Part shown: piece by piece, positions 1-9,700 of the stretch
Layout of the letters: every line of letters starts with the position of its first letter
Numbering within the stretch: the first letter of the stretch is position 1
Assembly: GCF_030546575.1 (NCBI RefSeq)
Contig: NZ_JAUOTN010000009.1
Location: forward strand, 1-64,000
Direction: 5' to 3'
DNA from: Pontibacter coccineus
GTDB taxonomy: Bacteria; Bacteroidota; Bacteroidia; Cytophagales; Hymenobacteraceae
DNA: 64,000 nt
Made by a program: the position numbers and the translations under genes
Notes under the pieces: generated by a model
What the model saw: the letters and a program-made list of their open reading frames with translations, nothing else
The model's database searches: none
What the model was told of the DNA's origin: nothing

Positions 1-77
1 GGTATAGGTATAGGTATAGGTATAGGTATAGGTATAGGTATAGGTATAGGTATAGGTATAGGTATAGGTATAGGTAT
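1..77. repeat. Tandem GGTATA hexamer array (12 copies plus a partial)
   Basis: Twelve uninterrupted copies of GGTATA followed by GGTAT open the window, so the array may continue to the left. A short GCGG spacer follows, and an inverted copy (CTATACCTGAT) lies about 30 bases further right. A second array of the same unit and the same length sits at 44905-44976, also followed by GCGG and inverted copies. The unit is the core of the word dispersed over the whole window. Confidence 0.97.
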
Positions 78-137
78 GCGGCTTGGAAAGGAGAGACCGG
101 CGGTCCTATACCTGATAGAGGAAGAGTAGCTGTGACT

Positions 138-2780
138 TTACTGCACCACTATTTTGCTAGAGAGGACGGCTCCCCCCTCAGTGGTTAGCCGGAGGATGTA
201 GAGCCCGGGCAAAAGGCCTTTGGTCGGCAGTTCCTTCAGCATGCCCGTTTCCCGCGATTCCCACACGGGCCTGCCCAGGCGATCTATTACCTGCACCTGT
301 ACTGTTTCGTTTTCCACAGCTATAAATACCGTCTCGCCTGCCGTTACCGGATTAGGGTATACCTGCACAAAGTTCTTCGGGGTATGGATTACGGTTTCTT
401 CCTGACTGTAGATCGTTTTGCCATCGGTCGTAGTCGCACTCGCTCGGTACACGTTTCGCCCAGGTATAGGGGATTGGTCGACGAGCAGGTGTTGCAGGCT
501 GGCTATTGGGTCGCTGGTATGCAATACCTTAAAGTTCCCTTTCTCCAGGCGCTCCAGGCGTATGTCGGCCAACTGGTACGTGGTGCTGAGGCTCAAAGTG
601 AAGTGGGCAATATCGGGGGTGACGAGCTGACGTGCCTGGAAGCTACTGATGTAGCAGGGCGATGATGCTGAATCGGCGGCAACACTTCGACTGTAGGCTG
701 CCTGGGTACCCTGAATCAGGGGCGCTACTGCCAGGTAACCACCCTGCAGCATACTTCGGTCTAAAACGGCAAGTGTATCAGCCGTCTGGAGGAGGGGCTC
801 CAGGTGCGTTGCGCCCAGCTGAAATAATTGGTACTCCTGCGCGTTGGGTTGTTTGCTCCAATGCACCATCACCTGCTCTTCGCAATTAAAGCCGATCCGT
901 AAAGCTGCTGGACGAGCCAGGATAAACTCTTCTGTTTGCAAGGCTATCCCTTTACGAAGCAGCCGCAGTTGCGCCCGGGCTGCCGTATCGGGTGTTTGCC
1001 AGGTATAGCTACCCAGGCTAAGGTCGATACCTTCAGCTATGGGATGCCAGGTCTCGGAGCCGTGCAGGCGGTACTGCAGGTCAGCAGCGCCAGCAGCTGT
1101 GCCAGCCTGCCAGGCAAGGCGGTGGGGCTGGCCAGCTGCCAGTGTAGACGTCGCAACAGGGTATAGCCATTCCATACCTTGCTCCAGTTCATACACCAGA
1201 CTAAACTCCTGCGCCCCCTCCGACACACGGTAACCTGCTACCTGCAAGGTATAGGTACCGGCTGCAGGCGCTTCAATGGTGATCTGCTCCACGTTGTTTA
1301 AGCGGTCCTGACTGCGGCGGGCGGGCTGTTGCAGGGAGTCGGGGTGCGGGAAAGTGCTCAGTACCCAGGGCTTCCAGCTTTTACCTGAATTTTTGTGGTG
1401 CAGCACCAGGTCCAGGTCATTGACTAGCGCTTGTTCGGCGTTGGGTTCCGCTTCCGTGTCGTGCCATACCAGGGTCGCTTTCACGCGATATACTCCTTTG
1501 GGCACGTTCAATTGGAATGTGCGCGATTGGCCTGTGGCTACTGCATCCAGCTTAAACTGCTGTGCTTGTATGGTTCGAAGTGCTCCGAGGGCATCGGCGT
1601 TGCCAAAACCTGATGCGAAATCAGGACCGGGGTTGCCTGCATCAACTGCACTGTTGATCAGCGCTGCTTTTACCAGCGAAGCCGGGGGCAAACTGCCGTG
1701 TAGTGCTTTGTAAAGCTGTTGCACCAGCAAGGCTATACCTGAAACCACCGCCGCCGATTCTGAAGTGCCCGCAGCGCCATGCGCCACCAGTTCCGGCTTA
1801 ATGCGACCGTCATAGGCGGGCCCCCTGGAGCTGCGTATCCCTACCTGCCCATCCGGATCCAGTGCCCCTACACTCAGCGTGTTCTTGGAGGTCTTGAACT
1901 GCCCGGTCAGGTTGGCTATACCTGGCAGGTTGGCATACGTGCCGCTTGTTTCAGATTGGTCGCCGCTGTTGCCAGACGAGAATACGTGAAGCAGTTCAGG
2001 ATATCGGTAACTCTGCTGGTCGTAAGCCTGTGCCTCCAGCCCATAATAGTTCTCCACGCCTACGCCATAGGAGTGGTTCTGCACGCTTATACCTAGGCCC
2101 AACAGAGCTTCGCTATCGTCAGGGAACAGCTCCTCGAAGCTTGAGTGGGCGATAAGCGCATGCTGCGTCACGCCTTTGCCATTCGGGCCCGTGTTGCCGG
2201 CGCCTGCTATCAGCGTGGCCATGGTGGTGGCGTGCGGGCTTTGGTTACCTGCCATCGACTGCGGGTCAATAACACGGCCCTGCAGGTCAATGTCATCGGG
2301 GTCAAAGGCGGCCTCTTTTATGGATACCGCCATACCCTGCCCGGCCATAGCCCGGAAGGCCGCATGTGCAGCATAGATATTGTTTACGACGAAATCAGTG
2401 TCTTTCAGCTCCAGTTCCTCCATGGCTTGGCGATTGGGCTTGTCCACGTACAGCACTTCCGGCGAAGCGGCCAGCTGGAGCAGTTGGGCTGGTTTGAGGC
2501 CGGTTATCAACAAAGTATTGCCTTGTGTGCCGGACTGCTTCACAGTGGCACCCAGTTGTTGCTGTTGCAGCCAGGTATAGAAAGCCTTTTTGCTGGATAC
2601 CTGTATTCGGTACGAGGCAGTCGGAGCGGCTTGGTGCAGTTGCTGCAGATGAGGCGCCATCTTATGGGCTACCTGTTTGGGAAGTGGGACTTGTTGCGCC
2701 TCACTTTGGAGCGGGAGCAGCGCTAATAGACAGAGTACAGGTACCCAAAGTGTTTGTTTCAGTTGGTGGCGTGGGGGCAT
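138..2780 (-). CDS. Secreted S8 (subtilisin-like) serine peptidase with T9SS C-terminal sorting domain
   Basis: A secreted subtilase of about 880 residues. The chosen start (ATG at 2780) begins with MPPRHQ and runs straight into a hydrophobic signal peptide ending near SEAQ; an in-frame ATG 16 codons upstream would put non-signal residues in front. Subtilase catalytic residues are visible: Asp near 160 (AAFDPDD), His near 183 (SPHATTMA), oxyanion Asn near 271 (SSGNSGD) and Ser near 340 (GTSESAAVVSG). Beta-rich domains follow. The last 80 residues have the type A sorting-domain form (VYPNPV, then LPGLYILRL and a basic end), so the protein is probably exported by Sec, passed through the T9SS and anchored or released. 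The T9SS translocon gene sprA lies just upstream at 3782-10969. The substrate is unknown. Confidence 0.9.
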   Translation of the reverse strand: MPPRHQLKQTLWVPVLCLLALLPLQSEAQQVPLPKQVAHKMAPHLQQLHQAAPTASYRIQVSSKKAFYTWLQQQQLGATVKQSGTQGNTLLITGLKPAQLLQLAASPEVLYVDKPNRQAMEELELKDTDFVVNNIYAAHAAFRAMAGQGMAVSIKEAAFDPDDIDLQGRVIDPQSMAGNQSPHATTMATLIAGAGNTGPNGKGVTQHALIAHSSFEELFPDDSEALLGLGISVQNHSYGVGVENYYGLEAQAYDQQSYRYPELLHVFSSGNSGDQSETSGTYANLPGIANLTGQFKTSKNTLSVGALDPDGQVGIRSSRGPAYDGRIKPELVAHGAAGTSESAAVVSGIALLVQQLYKALHGSLPPASLVKAALINSAVDAGNPGPDFASGFGNADALGALRTIQAQQFKLDAVATGQSRTFQLNVPKGVYRVKATLVWHDTEAEPNAEQALVNDLDLVLHHKNSGKSWKPWVLSTFPHPDSLQQPARRSQDRLNNVEQITIEAPAAGTYTLQVAGYRVSEGAQEFSLVYELEQGMEWLYPVATSTLAAGQPHRLAWQAGTAAGAADLQYRLHGSETWHPIAEGIDLSLGSYTWQTPDTAARAQLRLLRKGIALQTEEFILARPAALRIGFNCEEQVMVHWSKQPNAQEYQLFQLGATHLEPLLQTADTLAVLDRSMLQGGYLAVAPLIQGTQAAYSRSVAADSASSPCYISSFQARQLVTPDIAHFTLSLSTTYQLADIRLERLEKGNFKVLHTSDPIASLQHLLVDQSPIPGRNVYRASATTTDGKTIYSQEETVIHTPKNFVQVYPNPVTAGETVFIAVENETVQVQVIDRLGRPVWESRETGMLKELPTKGLLPGLYILRLTTEGGAVLSSKIVVQ

Positions 2781-2944
2781 AGAGCAGACGTCAATGTAAA
2801 GCTCAGTTTCTATTTCATAGAATAGCACTAAAGCTAATCAATCGCCACCATATAGGCAATAGTTGATAAAGCCTGATCTGCTGAAAATCAAGCCTATACC
2901 TGTGTTTGAACAAAAAGCTTTGTTGGAGGGGGTTGTTGCGGGGA

Positions 2945-3319
2945 CTACATGTGGTAGATCCACTTAAAGAGCAGGATGCCAAGTATACAGCCAATGGTGT
3001 TGCTCAGCACGTCGACTATATCGCCCTGGCGGCCAGCTATAAAGTAGTGCTGCAGGAATTCGATGGCGATGCCGAACAAAGAGCTCACGAAAAAAGACGT
3101 GCGTATGGCAAAAAGTTGCACACGCATGTAGGTATACTGCTTTTTCAGGCCTACTACCATCAGGTAAGTGAGCACGGCAAACATGAAGGCGTGCGCAAAC
3201 GAATCAAAAGAGAAGATCTCCCAGATAGAAAGGGAGGGCATAGAAGAGGAGGGCAGCAGCGTCAAAACCATGATCACTGCTGCCCAAATGATGGTAAAGA
3301 AATTATACCGTAGTATCAA
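2945..3319 (-). CDS. VanZ-like family membrane protein
   Basis: A 124-residue protein with about four membrane segments. It has the family pattern: LTLLPSS after the first segment, FDSFAHAFMF with the conserved Asp and His, GIAIEFLQ, and a final DIVDVLSNTIG motif before the last helix. VanZ-like proteins are small membrane proteins of uncertain biochemical role. The gene begins 22 bases after gcvH on the same strand, so the two are probably co-transcribed. The 3' flank to 2828 holds one TATACCT word and no convincing terminator. Confidence 0.85.
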   Translation of the reverse strand: MILRYNFFTIIWAAVIMVLTLLPSSSMPSLSIWEIFSFDSFAHAFMFAVLTYLMVVGLKKQYTYMRVQLFAIRTSFFVSSLFGIAIEFLQHYFIAGRQGDIVDVLSNTIGCILGILLFKWIYHM

Positions 3320-3341
3320 GCCTGCTTCTATACTTGCAAAA

Positions 3342-3722
3342 TTACTGACCGATAACTTCGCGGTAACCTTCAGCCGTCAACAGGCCCTCGATTTCGCTTG
3401 CGTCTCCGATAGACATTTTGATGATCCAGCCGTCTCCGTAAGGATCAGAGTTTACCAGCTCAGGGCTGCCGTCCAGCTTCTCGTTGAACTCCTGCACGGT
3501 GCCGCTCAGTGGGCTGAACAGGTCAGACACAGTTTTCACCGCCTCCACTGTACCAAATACGTCGTTCTGGCTGATTTCTTTGTCTACCGTGTCGATGTCA
3601 ACATAAACGATGTCACCCAGCTCGCTTTGCGCGAAGTCGGTGATGCCAATGTAGGCTACGTCGCCTTCTACGCGTACCCACTCGTGGTCTTTGGTATACT
3701 TTAGGTTGTCAGGTAAATTCAT
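3342..3722 (-). CDS. gcvH: Glycine cleavage system H protein
   Basis: A 126-residue lipoyl carrier protein that shuttles the aminomethyl intermediate between the P, T and L proteins of glycine cleavage. The fold motifs are complete: YTKDHEWV at the N-terminus, [16 protein letters not shown], and the lipoylation site Lys63 in [11 protein letters not shown] followed by PLSG. Length is normal for the family. No gcvP, gcvT or lpd lies in the window. A TAnnTTTG -7 box about 28 bases upstream of the ATG suggests its own promoter, separate from the sprA operon. Confidence 0.97.
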   Translation of the reverse strand: MNLPDNLKYTKDHEWVRVEGDVAYIGITDFAQSELGDIVYVDIDTVDKEISQNDVFGTVEAVKTVSDLFSPLSGTVQEFNEKLDGSPELVNSDPYGDGWIIKMSIGDASEIEGLLTAEGYREVIGQ

Positions 3723-3749
3723 ATCTATTGCTTTGGGTTAAATGATGTC

Positions 3750-3757
3750 CAAAAATA
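3750..3757 (-). promoter_or_regulatory. -7 box (TATTTTTG) of gcvH-vanZ promoter
   Basis: On the minus strand the sequence reads TATTTTTG, a full match to the Bacteroidota -7 consensus TAnnTTTG, in the 59-base gap between sprA and gcvH. The -33 element is weak. Assigned from position and consensus only. Confidence 0.5.
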
Positions 3758-3781
3758 CGCTCTTTTTCGCAATGCTAAAAA

Positions 3782-6700
3782 TTATTGCAGACTAACACGT
3801 AGCTGTACCCCACCTTCCGACACACTGTTGCGGAAGGATGTAGATATTTTAGGGTCGGACACGGTGCGCAGCAGGTAGAACTGTATGTTCACACGCTGGC
3901 TCAGCACGTAGTCCACGGTGGGGCGCAGCTGCAGCTGGCGGGTACCGTTGGTGATCTGGTTCTGGCTTATCTCGTTGCCCTGCTCGTCCTGCGTAATGGC
4001 CCGCTGCACTGTCTGGTTATCGCGCACCGACATGTCCATGCGCACGGTCAGCTCGTTCTCCAGTGTGCGCTGCTCCCCGCCTATCCGGAAAGGTATACGG
4101 AAGTTGGTGGTGGCATACCCAAAGCCGAAGGTATAATCCTTCACGTTGGTTTCGGTTACCTGGGCATTGGTGAGGTTGAGCGACAGGTTGCGCTCTATCC
4201 TATACCCGAGGCGGCCGGTCAGGTTGGTGTTGGTGCGGAAGTTCACACCCAGCAGTTCCAGCCGCTCCTGCACCGTGAGCTGGTTCAGGATGTAGTACGG
4301 AATCAGCTGCCCGAACTCGTTGGTGCGGGTCGGGTAGTCGCCCGGGTCGTTCTCGTAAGCCAGCGAGGTCGTGAAGCTCGTTACGTTATAGGTCGAATTG
4401 TAGGAGTGCGTCAGGTTTACCTGGCTGAACCAGCGCTTGAAGAATGCGAGCTGCGACAGGCCATTGTAGTCGATGCGCCAGTTAGGGATAGGCGCCCGCT
4501 TAACCGGGTTGCCGCCTTTGGCCTTGAAGCCACTCGCATCGCGCCCCTGGTAAGCGTACAGGAACGACTGCAGGAGCACATCCTGCGAGTTCAGGGTATA
4601 GCCTGAGTCGCCGGCCGCCGCATTGGCGTTTGTGAGGCGCTCGCGTATCTCGTAGCGGTTGCGGATAAAGTTGTCGAACGCGGCCGAAGTTCCATTTGCT
4701 GTAGGCTCGAAAATGGTGCCCAGTGCAAAGAAGGATGTGCTGAACGAACCGGTGTTGATCGGGTTCTGGCGCTCGTTTATGGTGCCGATGTTGCCGAAGT
4801 CATCAAACTGCTTGCGGTAGAATACCTCCTCGATCTCGGACATATTGCGGCGGGCATCGAGCTGCAGGTTAAAGTTTCGGAACGGTTCCATGTTGGCCCT
4901 GGCCGTGAACGTCTCGGTATTGATGCCACTGAACGGCGTGTTCAGGTACTGGCTGCTGTCGGTATACCAACCGTTGGTAAAGGCACGGTTATAGAGCTCG
5001 TCCAGATCGTACTGGCGGCCGAGGATGAACGGAAGTCCCGGTGCGTCGAAACCATCGTCGAAGCCAAACATGTGGGTGCGCGGCAGGTAGCCCGGCATCA
5101 TGGTGCCCCGGTTTTGCAGGTAGGTGAAGTTCACCGAGCGGGTCATCATCAGGAAGCGGGCCAGCCCCTTGGCCAGTTTCATCTCAGAGCGCTTCTGTAC
5201 CACGCTGTCGCCCGGTGCAGGTACCGGCGGTCCGCCCTGCGGCTGCGTCGGGCTGTTCACCTCTTTCAGGAACTTCACTTTGTTGTACAGCTTCACCATG
5301 TCAAAACGGCCATTCACGCTGAACTCGGTGGTGTTTTCGGCGGTGTTACCCAGCTGGAAAGCCGCATCCTGGTTCAGGGCAGTGGAACCTGCCGTCCAGA
5401 TGTAGGTAACAGCATAGCGGGTCTCAGCACCCAGCCAGTCGGTAAGCGGGAATTTATCAAACGGCACCTTGTAGTTGGCGGCCACCAGCTGGTTGAAGTG
5501 TGTGTTGCGACCCAGGTTACGCAGGTTGTTCCAGATCACTTTATTCTTGTATCGGAGCGAGTCCACGTCGCGGTTGATGCGGTAGTCCGGTTCGTCTACC
5601 ACGGCACGGTTGGTGGCGGTATAGTCCAGCGACAGGCTCTTACTGATGTCCCACTTCAGGTCGTAGATGCGGTTGAAGAAGAAGTACTTCTGGAACGTTG
5701 GCTCTATACCTCTGGAGGTGATCAGGCCCGAACCCGGATCGCGGCGCTGCAGGAAGGTTTCGTTATACCTGCGGTCGAGGTCGGCTCTGAAGGCAAAACG
5801 GCTCGGCAGCGGCGTGAAGTTCAGGTCCTTGATCAGGCGCATGTACGGTGACTTGAGGCGCTCGCTTTTGGCGAAGAACTCGTAGTTGCGCGGCGTGGTG
5901 GTATAGGTATAGGCCACCGCCCCGGTATAGGTGCGGGTAAAGTCGCGGTCCGTCTCGATGTTGGTGAACAGGCGCTCGGCGTAGGAATACGAGAAGGACA
6001 GGTTCTCTACGTCGTACGGACGCACCTTGGCCTCCGGATTCGTTCGTTCTTTCCGCACGTTTAGCAAACTCACGCTCTTCCGGGTCTCCCGTGTACTCAC
6101 CTCTTGCCTGTACTCTCGTTGGGCCTCGTTCGTCTCATACCTGGTCAGCGATTGATCGAGCGGTACGTCCTTGTCGAGTGGGTCAAACTGCGGGGCGCTG
6201 TTCATGGTGCCGTACTGCACCGACACCGGCACTTTTATACCTAGCTTTTCGGGCAGAAACTTATCAGCCACAATGTTGGCGCTCACATCAAACACAGCCG
6301 TGTTTTCGCGGGCACGCTGGGCGATTTTCTGTTGCAGGGCACCGAAACCGATGGTGGTATAGCTGCCTGTGGCTGTGATGTTGGCAAAGTCGGCCAGTTT
6401 GGTGTTGAGGCGGGCATTGGCGGCCCATCCCGAGTTGTTTCTAAAGTCTGTTACGCGCAGTTCGTTCACCCACACGCAGACCGATTGCGGACGGGCATCC
6501 TCGCCGGGCACAGTCGGGTTGCGCAAACCGATCATCACGCTTTGCACCTCGCTGAAATCCGGGTTACCGACCACCCGAATCATCTTGCCACCCTCGAGCA
6601 TTACCTCGAACGGACGACGGTTGTCCCAGCCTCCTGCGGTTCGGTTTCGCTCCACTTTGGCGTTCACAAAATCCTCTAGGGCAACGTCCACTTCATTCTC

Positions 6701-9700
6701 GGCCAGCCAGATGCCTTCGCGGCTGGTCGTGCTGGCAGGCGTCAGTTTGAGTGGCACTACGTACTCGTAGTAGTTCTGGGTATAGTCCGTGCCGATGCGC
6801 ACAAAGGCCTGCACATCATCATCGCGGGTGTTCGGGTCGCGGGTCTGGGCGTGCAGGAACAGCTTCAGACGCTTGTAGATCAGCATGTCGATGGACAGGT
6901 TTTTGTAAACCGCCTTAGAGAAAGAGTCTTTCAGATCCTCCACGCACAGCTGCATCGCCTGCTCGTTCTGGCGACGGTTGTTGGTGGCGGCATAGTCGCG
7001 CAGACGCTCTATACCTGGCGGCATTACATAAGGGATGATCGTTTCGTCCTGTACTTTTTCGCCGTTCTCTTCGATGTTCACGGTGGACACGGTAAACGAG
7101 CGGGCATCGTCGGTACAGTTAAGGCAAGGGTTGCCGTCGGTGATCGGCTGCAGGAAGGTGCGCCACTGGTTGGCCACAAACTGGAACTGCACGAAACGGA
7201 GCACCACCGGATCGGCAAACTCGGTCACGTACATGCGCATGAAACGGATCGACTTGAAGCCGCTTATGCCGCCCACATTGCCCGTAGGCTGGCGCACCGG
7301 CACCCGGAACTGGTACCAGGTCACGTTGTCACCGGTCTTGGTGTCCACGATCTTGTCCACGATGTAGTTCTCGCCCACGCTCATGCCACCTGGCTGCAGT
7401 TTGATCTTGTATTCGTAGTACTGTTCCAGGTCACTGATTACGTTGTCGCGGTTCAGGTCTTCTTTGTCCGGGAAAGCGTAGTTAGAGAAGCGGCTCTGCT
7501 CTGGTGAGTTGCCTTCCATGCCGTTGAAGCGTTTGTAACGCTCCAGGATACCGGCGTTCTGCTGGTCGTAAGCGGCATCGAGGTGGTGCAGGAAGTTGTC
7601 AGCGGAAGGGTCCGAGAGGACCGTCTGCGGTGCACCGCCAGGTATGCGGCCCAGGAAATTATTCTGGAAGAACTCACGCTCCGCATTGTCACCCAGGCCA
7701 TCCAAACCAATGTCCTGGAAGCCGCGGGCGCCAGGAACCGCCGAGAAGGCATCGGTCAGGAACTGCTGCGTGGTCACGCGTCCCCACTCGGTGGTTTGCA
7801 GGTTCTGGTTATCGGTAGCAGAAGTTGGCAGGCCGTTCTCAAAGGAGTAGCGGTTGTCTTTCAGGATATCCTCCGACACGTTGCCCAGGTTGATCACCAG
7901 CTCACCACCATCGTTGCTCGTGATCGGATTGCCGTTCGCGTCTTTGCGTCCCTTTGGCCCGGTCAGGAATGGATCCATCAGCCAGAACTCCACATACTCT
8001 ACGTTGGCATTGTCAAAGTCTGTGTCGAAGGTGATCTCTCGGCTGATACCACCCCAGTTCTTACGTGGGTCGTTCTGCAGCCTGCCCTGCCCGTCCAGGC
8101 TTGGGTTGTAGTTGTACTGCCCTCGCTCCTGCGGGTAGTAGGCTACATCGAAGGTATATTCGTAAGCGTTGGCAATCTCACGATCACGACCCGGGAATAC
8201 CTCATACCTTGGCACAGGACGCACATAGTGGTTACTGAGCTCCTCGTCGTTGATGTTGCTCGGTCGCAGGCCCTCGCTGTCGCGGTAGAAGATCTGGTCG
8301 ATGGTATACCAGGCCACACGGGCACGGTTGTAGGCATACTGCAGACCTTGTCCCTGCGCCAGCGGGGCCGGAGTGGCCGCCAATCGCCAGGTGGTGTTGT
8401 TAAAACCACCCAGGCTGAATGGCGTTTCGGCGCCTTCAAAGTCATCCAGGTATGAAGTGCCATCTTCGTTCACCGGCGACTCCGTTGCAGAAGGCACCAA
8501 GTGCGCAAACTCACCGCTGAACGTCACGCTCGACGGCACTTTGGTCTGGATAAACGGAATCATGTCCGTCATCTTCGTCAGGAAGCGCGACTCCCGGTTG
8601 AAGTTCACGTCCAGGCCGTAAATGGTATTGTTGGTTGGCTCGTCGCCGATGCTCACGCGGTTAATGTAAGGCCGCTCGTTGAGGTGCAATACCGTACCAC
8701 CCAGGTTCAGGTCGTTGTTCACACGGTAGTCGAAGCGGGCGCCCAACAGGGAGCGGGGCTGTATGTTGAGCAGCTCGGCCTTTTCGTAGGTCACGCGCAG
8801 GTCGCTGGCCGAAGCGATGTAGCTCGGGTTGAGGATCTTGATGCGGCCCAGGTCATAGAATACCTGGTAGTCGGTGCCCTCCTCGAGGCGTGTGCCACCG
8901 GAGTATACCGCCACCGAACCCTCGGCAATGCGGAAGCCCGGCAGCATGATCTCGTCCGTGGAGCTAGCCTGGAAACGGCCCTTCAGGTAGAACTTTGCCT
9001 TGAGTGTGTTCTGTTGCGCGTCCGTCTGGGTTTGTTCGTAGAGTTCCTGGAACACGTAGCGCTCAACCAGGTCCTGCCTTCCTTCAAACTGGCTGGCCAG
9101 GTATGAGCCGAACGGCTCTACCACCGGGAAGAAGATGCGACCTGTCTCAGGATCAATGGTTATACCTTCCAGGAAGTCGAAGTTGCCGTCGCGCGGTTTG
9201 TCGTTGTTGGTGTTTACATTGTCGAGGTTGAGTACCTCGATCAGCGGGATGTTCTGGATCGGGCTCGGCTCTTTCAAGCTGGTAATGTCTACGCCGGTTT
9301 CATCGTCTTTGTAAACGATCTGCAACTGGAAGTTCTGGCGGTTCACCTGCGTCGCGTCCAGGCTGTAGACGTTCTTCATCATCAGGTCCCAGGTCGGGTA
9401 TTCCAGTGCCGGGTTGGTTGCCTTCAGCAACTTCATGTGGATCACCTGATCGTCGCGCAGGTTCTGGTAGTCCTCCATCAGCTCACCCACCTTGTAGGTC
9501 TGGCCGTTGTAGGTATACTCGAAGGCCACACCCAGCACTTGATCGGGCAGCAGGGCAGTGGTGAGGGAAATATAACCCAGTTGTGGGTTGAACTTGTACT
9601 CACGCGGGTCCAGCCTGCGGGCGCGCACGTGTTCAAAGTCAATGGCTTTCTGAAGGCCCTGGCTGTTCAGGTATGAGTCCACCTGGTCGTTGTTGCGGGC

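Noticed and set aside
1-77. CRISPR-like array
   Set aside because: The unit is six bases, tandem, without spacers. It is a microsatellite-type repeat.
7583-8455. Long open frame on the plus strand opposite sprA (290 codons; another of 259 codons at 5072-5851)
   Set aside because: It lies wholly antisense to a well-supported gene, lacks a signal or motif, and its composition follows from the codon use of sprA.
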